A DNA stretch of 64,000 bases, from contig DYFK01000012.1 of assembly GCA_020725265.1 (NCBI GenBank), positions 1-64,000 on the forward strand. Reading direction: 5' to 3'. This stretch comes from Hydrogenophilus sp. (GTDB lineage: Bacteria; Pseudomonadota; Gammaproteobacteria; Burkholderiales; Thiobacillaceae). Each line of letters starts with the position of its first letter. Within the stretch, counting starts at the first letter, position 1. Of this stretch, positions 54,745-64,000 are shown in pieces. Made by a program: the position numbers and the translations under genes. Under the pieces are notes generated by a model. It searched no databases. It saw nothing but the letters and a program-made list of their open reading frames with translations, and was not told the origin of the DNA.

Positions 54745-56004
54745 ATGCATCTTTCCGAACTCAAACAACTGCACGTCAGCCAGCTTCTCGAAATGGCCGA
54801 GGGAATCGGCATCGAGAACGCCAACCGCATGCGCAAGCAGGAGTTGATTTTCGCCATCCTGAAACGCAAGGCGAAGAACGGGGAAAGCATCTTTGGCGAT
54901 GGGGTTCTGGAAATCCTGCCGGACGGCTTCGGTTTCCTGCGCTCGCCGGACACCTCCTACCTGTCCAATCCGGACGATATCTACATCTCGCCCTCGCAGA
55001 TCCGCCGCTTCAACCTGCACAGCGGCGACAGCATCGAGGGTGAAATCCGCACGCCCAAGGACGGCGAACGCTACTTTGCGCTGACCAAGATCGACAAGGC
55101 CAACGGCGGCCCGGTGGAGGCGCTCAAGCACAAGATCCTGTTCGAGAACCTGACGCCGCTGTTCCCCAACCAGGCGTTCAAGCTGGAACGCGACATCAAG
55201 GCCGAGGAAAACATGACCGGCCGCATCATCGACATCGTCGCGCCGATCGGCAAGGGATCGCGTGGCCTGATCGTGGCGCCGCCGAAGACCGGCAAGACGG
55301 TCATGCTCCAGCACATCGCGCACGCCCTCACCGCCAACCATCCCGAAGTGGTGCTGATCGTGCTGCTGATCGACGAGCGCCCCGAGGAAGTCACCGAGAT
55401 GTCACGCACCGTGCGCGGCGAGGTGGTCGCCTCCACCTTCGACGAACCGGCCGCCCGCCACGTCCAGGTCGCCGAGATGGTGATCGCCAAGGCCAAGCGC
55501 CTGGTCGAGCACAAGAAGGACGTGGTCATCCTGCTCGACTCCATCACCCGCCTGGCGCGCGCCTACAACACCGTGCAGCCGACTTCCGGCAAGGTGCTCA
55601 CCGGCGGTGTCGACGCCAACGCCCTGCAGAAGCCCAAGCGCTTCTTCGGCGCCGCCCGCAACATCGAGGAAGGCGGCAGCCTGACCATCCTGGCCACCGC
55701 GCTGATCGACACCGGCAGCCGCATGGACGACGTCATCTACGAGGAATTCAAGGGCACCGGCAACATGGAGATCCACCTCGACCGGCGCATGGCCGAGAAG
55801 CGGGTCTACCCGGCGATCAACGTCAACCGCTCCGGCACCCGCAAGGAAGAACTGCTGATCGATCCGTCCGTCCTGCAGAAGATCTGGGTGCTGCGCAAAC
55901 TGCTTTACCCGATGGACGACATGGAAGCGATGGAATTCCTGTCCGACAAGGTACGCGCGACCAAGAACAACGCCGAGTTCTTCGATTCGATGCGGCGTGG
56001 CTGA
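54745..56004 (+). CDS. rho: Transcription termination factor Rho
   Basis: A 419-residue hexameric RNA helicase. N-terminal helix bundle and cold-shock-like RNA domain ([20 protein letters not shown]), Walker [12 protein letters not shown], Walker [18 protein letters not shown], the Q-loop region [10 protein letters not shown] and the R-loop [18 protein letters not shown]. Normal length for a short Rho without N-terminal insert. Confidence 0.97.
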   Translation: MHLSELKQLHVSQLLEMAEGIGIENANRMRKQELIFAILKRKAKNGESIFGDGVLEILPDGFGFLRSPDTSYLSNPDDIYISPSQIRRFNLHSGDSIEGEIRTPKDGERYFALTKIDKANGGPVEALKHKILFENLTPLFPNQAFKLERDIKAEENMTGRIIDIVAPIGKGSRGLIVAPPKTGKTVMLQHIAHALTANHPEVVLIVLLIDERPEEVTEMSRTVRGEVVASTFDEPAARHVQVAEMVIAKAKRLVEHKKDVVILLDSITRLARAYNTVQPTSGKVLTGGVDANALQKPKRFFGAARNIEEGGSLTILATALIDTGSRMDDVIYEEFKGTGNMEIHLDRRMAEKRVYPAINVNRSGTRKEELLIDPSVLQKIWVLRKLLYPMDDMEAMEFLSDKVRATKNNAEFFDSMRRG

Positions 56005-56024
56005 GCCACCTCCCAGGAAAGCCG

Positions 56025-56048
56025 AAGGCCCGCGCAAGCGGGCCTTTT
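56025..56048 (+). terminator. Intrinsic terminator after rho
   Basis: Stem AAGGCCCGC/GCGGGCCTT with loop GCAA and a short T-run, 20 bases after the rho stop. Confidence 0.9.
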
Positions 56049-56073
56049 CGTTGGCGTCGGGTTTGATCGGATT

Positions 56074-56460
56074 TCAGACGGTCCGCCAGGTTTCCAATCG
56101 GTGCATGATCTCCGCTTCCGACGCCGGTAACGGAATCGTCGCGTCAATCCGGAATCGGGTCCGCAGACGGTCCAGCGCATGCTGGTGCGCCGCCTCGTAA
56201 AACACCATGACCCGGATATCGTTCCGCCCCTGCGCCGCCGCCAGCAGCGATTCCAGATTGCTGACGCGATCCCGGAAATCCGGCTGGAAGTAGAAATCCG
56301 CCGCGATTACCGCGGGACGTTCCTTGCGCAGGAAGGCGATCGCCTTGCGCACCGAAAACTCGGTATGGACACGGTAACCGGCCCGTTCGAACCACGGCCG
56401 GGGGTTGGGATGGCCAAGCAGCTCGACCACGGACAACAACAGGGGAGAAGTGTCGGTCAT
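56074..56460 (-). CDS. Small receiver-like protein of unknown function
   Basis: A 128-residue cytosolic protein. The strand-helix rhythm (LLSVVELLGHPNPRPWFERA, FSVRKAIAFLRKERPAVIAA, DFYFQPDFRDRVSNLESLLA, DIRVMVFYEAAHQHALDRLR) resembles a response-regulator fold. The D in IAADFYF is where a phospho-acceptor would sit, but the acidic pocket near the N-terminus is missing, so phosphorylation is doubtful. Not recognised as a named family. Converges with rho. Confidence 0.7.
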   Translation of the reverse strand: MTDTSPLLLSVVELLGHPNPRPWFERAGYRVHTEFSVRKAIAFLRKERPAVIAADFYFQPDFRDRVSNLESLLAAAQGRNDIRVMVFYEAAHQHALDRLRTRFRIDATIPLPASEAEIMHRLETWRTV

Positions 56461-56541
56461 CTCGAATGTCGAAGAGATCACAAGAGAAATCGCGCGAAAC
56501 CCGTCAAGGCAAGCCTGCCAGCCATGTAAGAAATCCCGACG

Positions 56542-56572
56542 CAAAAAACAAAGGGAGCCCCAAGAGGCTCCC
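56542..56572 (-). terminator. Intrinsic terminator of the PEP-CTERM gene
   Basis: On the minus strand the stem GGGAGCC/GGCTCCC (6-base loop) at 56553-56572 is followed by a T-rich tract (TTTGTTTTTT). It lies 21 bases after the PEP-CTERM stop. Nothing else was recognised between 56461 and 56541. Confidence 0.88.
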
Positions 56573-56593
56573 CTGTCCTGTCCGGAACGGAAT

Positions 56594-57487
56594 TCAGGCG
56601 CGGCGACGACGCAACCGCATCATGCCCAACAAGCCGAGGCCCAGCAGGCCAAGCGTCGCCGGTTCCGAGACCGGCGTGTCCGGCGGCGTCTCCGGCTCTT
56701 TCTTGATACCGGTCAGGCTGGCGATCTTGAAATAGTCGTTGCCGGAATTGCAACCCGAGCAACTACCGCCCACGAACGAGTTGTAGGCGCCAATCAGCCA
56801 GTAGCTGGAGGTTAAATCCTCCATGCCGGCGGCATAGGTAATCGCCTTGGCGCCCGTACCGCTGGTGTTGTAATGGCCGATCAGGGTCCAGCCACTCGAC
56901 AGCAGATTGCCGTAGGTGTTGCCGGACAGGCTGGGCGAGCTGGGCTGACCATTGCCGCCGGTATAGGCCAGCACGGTGAAATCGGCGTCGGTCGAAGTCC
57001 AGCCGAAAGACACGTTGGTCAACTGGACATCGGACGAGAATTCAAACAGCACCATGTCGTTGCGCTGATTGTTGTCGATCGCGTGCTCGGGAGAATTGGT
57101 TTCGTTGTAATCGCCATAGCTGCTGTTGGTGCTCGCGTCCCGATTCAGGCTGCCCAAACCACCGCTGTAGTTGGCCAGATAAGCGCTTTCAAGCGTGTAG
57201 CTGCTTTGATTCGTGCTGCTACCCACCTTTTCCCACCTGTTCGCGCTGTTTTCCTTGGTACCACCCGTATTCGACCACGCGCTGGCGGTGACGCTGGGCG
57301 CGTCCGCCTCGCCGCTGCCGGCGCTGGTGCGGGTATTTCCCACGGACATGCTGACATAACCATTGCTATAGCTACTGCCGCTGGTGGTCGACGTCGTCGA
57401 GCCGAGATCCCAGGTAATGGCGCTCGCCGGCATCGCCACGGCCGCGAGCGCGACGGCGAGAAGCGTGTTCCGAGTCGGGTTTTTCAT
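56594..57487 (-). CDS. PEP-CTERM sorted surface protein
   Basis: A 297-residue exported protein: signal peptide 1-24 (LLAVALAAVAMPASA), a Ser/Thr/Gly/Asn-rich body and the C-terminal sorting signal SEPATLGLLGLGLLGMMRLR with an Arg-rich end. The tripeptide is SEP instead of PEP, an accepted variant. The body has a CSGC motif (GGSCSGCNSGND) and repeated YS/SS stretches. Exosortase XrtA should cleave it and attach it to the envelope or exopolysaccharide. Preceded by a sigma-54 promoter. Confidence 0.9.
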   Translation of the reverse strand: MKNPTRNTLLAVALAAVAMPASAITWDLGSTTSTTSGSSYSNGYVSMSVGNTRTSAGSGEADAPSVTASAWSNTGGTKENSANRWEKVGSSTNQSSYTLESAYLANYSGGLGSLNRDASTNSSYGDYNETNSPEHAIDNNQRNDMVLFEFSSDVQLTNVSFGWTSTDADFTVLAYTGGNGQPSSPSLSGNTYGNLLSSGWTLIGHYNTSGTGAKAITYAAGMEDLTSSYWLIGAYNSFVGGSCSGCNSGNDYFKIASLTGIKKEPETPPDTPVSEPATLGLLGLGLLGMMRLRRRRA

Positions 57488-57528
57488 GATTTTCACCGGT
57501 CTGGATGAAATAGTATCGCTATCACTAA

Positions 57529-57544
57529 AGCAATATCCATGCCA
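57529..57544 (-). promoter_or_regulatory. Sigma-54 promoter of the PEP-CTERM gene
   Basis: Minus strand TGGCATGGATATTGCT agrees with TGGCAC-N5-TTGCW and keeps the GG to GC spacing of 12. Predicted transcription start is about 57519, 32 bases before the ATG. An 8-bp inverted repeat TTGTCGGG (57592-57599) with CCCGACAA (57627-57634) lies upstream and could be a PrsR site or, with its T7, part of the prsT terminator. Confidence 0.75.
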
Positions 57545-57651
57545 TTTCCGAAGATCCACGATTTCCACATGGATTCATTGGGTTACAACCATTGTCGGGG
57601 GTTCGTCAGGCTCGACAGTAAAAAAACCCGACAAATCCTCCGACACCATGG

Positions 57652-60477
57652 CTATCCGCCAGCGGCAAGTCGCCGCCGAAGCTGAATGGCTGCCTCACGG
57701 TCCTCGAAAGGCGTGGCGTCGCGCAGCGCGTGGTCGAGCTCGCGCGCGGCTTCCGCGCCACGGCCCGCGCGATGCAGCGCCACCGCCAGGTGATAGCGGA
57801 TTTCCCGATTTTCAGGCAGGCGCAGGCGCGCCTCGCGCAGGTGGCGAAGCGCGCGCTCGATCTGGCCCTGTTCGAGCAGCAGCCAGCCCAGGGTGTCGTT
57901 GACGCTGGCCTCATCGGGTGCCTGCTTGTACGCGCGTTCGGCATAGCCCAGGGCGGTCCTGGCGTCGCCCCGGCGCATCAGCAGGTTGGCCAGATTGTTG
58001 AGCGCGAGCGGATGCTCGCCGTGTTTTTTCAGGTAGGCATCGTAGGTGGCGCGGGCCTGGTCCCGCAGCCCGCGCGCCATCTGGGTCTCCGCCAGCGCCA
58101 GCGCGATCAGGCCATCGTCCGGAAAACGCCCGGACCATTCCTCCAGCATGGCGCCGGCACCATTCAGGTCGCCGGCGGCCCGATGTGCCTGGTACAGGCG
58201 CATGACGCCCTCGGTCGAGCCCTGGAGCCGCAGCGCCGCCCGGTAGGCCTGAATGGCTTCGGTTGCCCGGCCAGCCACCATGGCGACATCGCCGTGCGCG
58301 CGGTTGGCCTGAGCGGAACGCGGTTGCGCGGCGACCAGCTTGCGCGCGCGCGTCATGGCTTGTTCGACCTTGCCCTGACGGGTTTCCAGCTCCGCCATCA
58401 GGCTGTTGGCGGCAATGTCGCCGGGCTCGCGACCGAGTGCCTTGTTGAGGCTGAAGGCCGCGCCTTCGAGGTCGCCCAAACGCAATTGCAGGCTGGCCAC
58501 CTCGGCCAGCCTGGCCAGATCGAACCCGGCGTTGCGACTCATGTTGGTGAACGCGACCCGGGCAATGTCGGTCTTGCCGGCGGCGGCATGGGCGCGGCCG
58601 AAGATCGACAGCACCTGATAGTCGTCCGGATGGCTGCCGCTGATCTGCCGGGCGATTTCCAGCGACTTGTCGACCTCGCCCTGGCCCAGGTAAAGATCGG
58701 CCAGGTGAACCATGGCTGCGACGTTGCGCGGATCGCGCGCGCGGATCAGTTCCAGCCAGCGGATCGCCTCGGCGACGCGGCCCGCGGCTTGCTCGGTGCG
58801 AGCGAGTTCGTAGCGAGCCCGGGCATCGTTGGGCATGGCTTTCAGGATCAGGTTGTAATGCCGACGGGCATCGTCGTGCCGGCCTTCCAACGTGTCCAGC
58901 TTGCCGAGATTGAGGCGGGCGGCGTGAAAACCGGCATCCAGCTTCAGGGCCTGCTCATAGGCGGCGCGCGCGCCCCGGCGATCGTCGGCGCCGGCCCGGG
59001 CGACGCCGAGCAGGTTGTACGCCGCCGGATCGCGCGGTTTGCGCTTGACCAGGGACTCGGCGACACTCACACCCTGACGCGCCTGGCCGCGCTGGATATG
59101 CAGCATGACCAGGGCATTGCCGAGCCGGAAATCGTCCGGCTGGCGGGTGAACGCGCGTTGCAGATGAACGAGCCCTTCGTCGGCCTGGCCAAGGCCGATC
59201 AGACTGTAGCCGAGCGCCGCGGCGATTTCCGGATTCTGGCGGGTGTCGGTGCCAGCTTGTTCGAGCAGGCCGGCGGCCTTGGCGTGCTGGTTCCTGGCCA
59301 TGTAGGCGGCGGCCAGCAGGGTGATGACCCGGGGATCCCGAGGCGAAATCTTGAGCGCGTGTTCCAGCGTCAACGCGGCGGCCTCGGCGTTGCCCTGGGA
59401 GAGAAGGATCGACCCCAGCAGTTTGCGGGCGCCCGGGTGATCGGGAAACTGCTTGATGTAGACATCCAGATAGGAACGGGCCTTCTCCGGCGCGCCCAGG
59501 CCATGATGGGCGAGCGCGCCGAGCATCAGCAACTGGCCGCGTCGCGACAACGCGGCGGGGGGCAGGCCATCGATCAGCTTGGCGGTATCCAGCAGGGCCG
59601 CGCGCGCGCCGCGCCGGTCTCCCTTCTTTTCGAGGTATTGCGCGCGCAGGTAGCCGCCGCGCGGATCATCGGCATGGTCCCGGCGCAGGATCTCCAGTTC
59701 CTTGCCGGCGGCCTCGTCCTGGCCACGGTCGAGCATCAGTCCGACCCGGGCCAGGCGGGCATCGACCAACCTGGGCTGGAACGACAGTGCCTTGGCGTAA
59801 CCCTCCAGCGCCTTTTGCCAGGCGCCGTCGAGATGATCCAGCGAGGCCAGCAGGTTCCAGGCCTTGGCGTCGCGCGGGTCCATGCGCAACGCCAGCTCGG
59901 CGGCCTGACGCGCCGGGCCGAGCTGGCCGCGTTGCAGGTGCAGCATGCCCTCGGCGACATGCACCGGCGCGGTCAGCGGCCCGGCGACACGCGCCGACAG
60001 CAAGGCGCGATCGGCGGCGACCGGATCGCCACGTTCCATCGCCGCGTAGACGCGCAGCAGTTGCACGTTGCGCCGCGTCGCCTCCGGCAAACCGTCGGTG
60101 ACCACCTTTTCCAGCAACTCCTGGAACTTGCCCTGAGCGTAATAGGCTTCGGCCTGCATTTCCGCGATTTCGGAGCGTGCCACGCCCATGCGCGCGGCAT
60201 TGTCCAATGCCGATTCGGCCGCCGCCGGATCGCCTTTGTCCAGATAGGCGCGTGCCAGCAGCACATGCGCGTGCAGCAACCGGGCGTCACTCTGGAGGGC
60301 GTTCTTGAGCTGGATGATGGCGCCGTCGACATCCTTGCGCTCATAGCGGGTCAGCGCGTCTTCGTAATAGCGCGCGGCCTCGACGCCAGCGTGGGCGAAG
60401 GCGCACGCGCCGGAAAGATGGAGGCCAATGGCGAGCAGAAGGCCGATTTTTCGATAGCGTTGCATGGGCGTGCGCAT
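57652..60477 (-). CDS. prsT: XrtA/PEP-CTERM system TPR lipoprotein PrsT
   Basis: A 941-residue exported protein made almost wholly of TPR-like helical pairs (more than 20), for example ARYYEDALTRYERKDVDGAI, LKNALQSDARLLHAHVLLAR and LNNLANLLMRRGDARTALGY. The N-terminal signal (IGLLLAIGLHLSGACAFAHA) has a Cys in LSGAC compatible with lipidation. PrsT proteins accompany exosortase systems and probably scaffold exopolysaccharide export. Start is uncertain: ATG at 60477 or 60465. It is separated from prsK/prsR by 50 kb but lies next to a PEP-CTERM gene. Confidence 0.9.
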   Translation of the reverse strand: MRTPMQRYRKIGLLLAIGLHLSGACAFAHAGVEAARYYEDALTRYERKDVDGAIIQLKNALQSDARLLHAHVLLARAYLDKGDPAAAESALDNAARMGVARSEIAEMQAEAYYAQGKFQELLEKVVTDGLPEATRRNVQLLRVYAAMERGDPVAADRALLSARVAGPLTAPVHVAEGMLHLQRGQLGPARQAAELALRMDPRDAKAWNLLASLDHLDGAWQKALEGYAKALSFQPRLVDARLARVGLMLDRGQDEAAGKELEILRRDHADDPRGGYLRAQYLEKKGDRRGARAALLDTAKLIDGLPPAALSRRGQLLMLGALAHHGLGAPEKARSYLDVYIKQFPDHPGARKLLGSILLSQGNAEAAALTLEHALKISPRDPRVITLLAAAYMARNQHAKAAGLLEQAGTDTRQNPEIAAALGYSLIGLGQADEGLVHLQRAFTRQPDDFRLGNALVMLHIQRGQARQGVSVAESLVKRKPRDPAAYNLLGVARAGADDRRGARAAYEQALKLDAGFHAARLNLGKLDTLEGRHDDARRHYNLILKAMPNDARARYELARTEQAAGRVAEAIRWLELIRARDPRNVAAMVHLADLYLGQGEVDKSLEIARQISGSHPDDYQVLSIFGRAHAAAGKTDIARVAFTNMSRNAGFDLARLAEVASLQLRLGDLEGAAFSLNKALGREPGDIAANSLMAELETRQGKVEQAMTRARKLVAAQPRSAQANRAHGDVAMVAGRATEAIQAYRAALRLQGSTEGVMRLYQAHRAAGDLNGAGAMLEEWSGRFPDDGLIALALAETQMARGLRDQARATYDAYLKKHGEHPLALNNLANLLMRRGDARTALGYAERAYKQAPDEASVNDTLGWLLLEQGQIERALRHLREARLRLPENREIRYHLAVALHRAGRGAEAARELDHALRDATPFEDREAAIQLRRRLAAGG

Positions 60478-60566
60478 CCTGTTGCGTGGCCTTGCATGAT
60501 CGCCAGAGTGCCCCGATGAGGCAACCGAGTACGCGAAAACAGCCGGCCTTCCGCCGACCGCGCGGA

Positions 60567-63230
<2,664 letters not shown>

Positions 63231-63262
63231 GGGGTTCGCCGGGAAAAGGGGATCGGGAGGAG

Positions 63263-63724
63263 TCAGTGCAGGGTCGGCCGCCAGCCGTCCTCGCCGCCGC
63301 GGACGAGGTCTTCCAGCCAGAGGACGTCGCCGGCGCCCTTGAGTTTCCACAGGGCTAGCAGCGCGATCCATTTGACGCGCTCGGCGGAAACTTCGGCGTC
63401 ATCGAGCGCGAGCGCGCGTTCGACGACCCATTCGCGTGCATGCGCGGGCAGCAGGCCGGCACTTTCCAGGTAGGTCAGGAAGCCGCGGCCCTCGGCCGCC
63501 AGGCGACCACATTCGTGTTCGTTGTAGACACGTGTCGCGCGCGATCCCGGCTCGTCGCCATCTACGGCGAGATCGTCGAGCGCCGCCAGCCAGTCGAGCG
63601 CCTCGTCGATCGCCTCGTCCTCGAATCCGGCGGCGGCGAGCTTGCGCGTCAACTGCTCCGGACCGGGAAACCGGTCGGCCAGCAGATAGGTGTCATAAAG
63701 ATAAAGAAGGATGTCGAACATCAT
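63263..63724 (-). CDS. smg: Smg family protein (DUF494)
   Basis: A 153-residue helical cytosolic protein. It starts MMFDILLYLYDTYLLADRF and ends with WIALLALWKLKG, followed by a C-terminal acidic stretch, as in Smg proteins found next to dprA. Exact function unknown. The ATG overlaps the dprA stop (ATGA). Confidence 0.92.
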   Translation of the reverse strand: MMFDILLYLYDTYLLADRFPGPEQLTRKLAAAGFEDEAIDEALDWLAALDDLAVDGDEPGSRATRVYNEHECGRLAAEGRGFLTYLESAGLLPAHAREWVVERALALDDAEVSAERVKWIALLALWKLKGAGDVLWLEDLVRGGEDGWRPTLH

Positions 63725-64000
63725 GGAAACAGTCGTTGATAGAGGCCGCCGGGCAGCTTGGCGATGGCGCCGTCCAGTTCGGCCGCGAGAAGCTTGACCG
63801 AGACCTCCGCCACCGTCAAGCCGAGCTGGCGCGCCAGTTGATCGGGCGCCAGCGGCCCGGTGGCAAGCGCATCAAGCAGGGGATCGGCGGCGGTCGTGGT
63901 GGTGGCCTCGGCGCCAGAACCGACCGTCAGCAGACAACCGAGTTCCTCGAGCACGTCGGCCGCCGATTCGACCAGCTTGGCGCCCTGCTTGATCAGACGA
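63721..64000 (-). CDS. dprA: DNA-processing protein DprA, C-terminal part
   Basis: Partial gene entering from the right edge; about 92 C-terminal residues are visible. LIKQGAKLVESAADVLEEL is the end of the Rossmann-type DprA core, followed by a linker and the winged-helix domain (DPLLDALATGPLAPDQLARQ, then AELDGAIAKLPGGLYQRL). DprA loads RecA on incoming single-stranded DNA in natural transformation, which fits a cell with a type IV pilus machinery. Confidence 0.92.
   Translation of the reverse strand, partial: RLIKQGAKLVESAADVLEELGCLLTVGSGAEATTTTAADPLLDALATGPLAPDQLARQLGLTVAEVSVKLLAAELDGAIAKLPGGLYQRLFP

Noticed and set aside
57730-60519. Open frame of over 900 codons on the plus strand opposite prsT
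   Set aside because: Composition-driven shadow; the minus strand encodes regular TPR repeats with a signal peptide.

Overview
The window is GC-rich, almost fully coding proteobacterial chromosome and most resembles a betaproteobacterial chemolithoautotroph with sulfur metabolism (inference). Four things point there: a form I RuBisCO large subunit beside a divergent cbbR; the rsmB-DUF4390-ntrY-ntrX-trkA-trkH order; the topB-smg-dprA order; and an XrtA/PEP-CTERM exopolysaccharide sorting system (prsK, prsR, prsT). No rRNA, tRNA, CRISPR array, insertion sequence or prophage was seen, and no gap without a gene exceeds about 230 bases.

Layout. 1-2.6 kb: 5' end of cbbL, cbbR and a soluble PDC-sensor-like protein. 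2.6-7.4 kb: prsR, prsK and the XrtA-associated glycosyltransferase, all minus strand. 7.5-10.4 kb: PBP1A and an unknown partner. 10.5-17.4 kb: pilMNOPQ followed by an Ig-domain lipoprotein. 17.6-20.5 kb: an overlapping operon of ferredoxin-type reductase, iron-dependent alcohol dehydrogenase and a SEC-C protein. 20.6-26.3 kb: an epimerase, a Mla-type lipid transport operon and mpl. 26.5-35.5 kb: diguanylate cyclase, rsmB, DUF4390, NtrYX-like two-component system, TrkA and TrkH. 35.7-38.6 kb: a sulfur/selenium-trafficking operon (TusA, YeeE/YedE-type transporter, second TusA, DsrE-like proteins). 38.8-46.7 kb: an Ext-type (selenite/tellurite reduction type) cluster of rhodanese lipoprotein, five-haem lipoprotein cytochrome, small CxC secreted protein, three-haem cytochrome and porin, followed by a sigma-54 two-component system. 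46.7-56.0 kb: housekeeping genes (uvrD, a MoaD-like protein, lnt, selD, a serine/alanine-glyoxylate aminotransferase, fdxA, trxA, rho). 56.1-60.5 kb: a PEP-CTERM protein with a sigma-54 promoter, and prsT. 60.6-64 kb: topB, smg and the 3' end of dprA.

How the genes fit together. The main candidate system is 35.7-46.7 kb. A YeeE-type transporter, TusA and DsrE-like chalcogen carriers lie next to an outer-membrane module (rhodanese lipoprotein, c-type cytochromes, porin). A good sigma-54 promoter precedes extJ-extM-extI, and a histidine kinase plus GAFTGA-containing sigma-54 activator sit directly downstream. selD lies 4 kb beyond. Together these suggest regulated handling of selenium or sulfur oxyanions at the cell envelope; this is inference. 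A second sigma-54 circuit is visible in the PEP-CTERM system: PrsR is a sigma-54 activator and the PEP-CTERM gene near 57.5 kb has a matching promoter.
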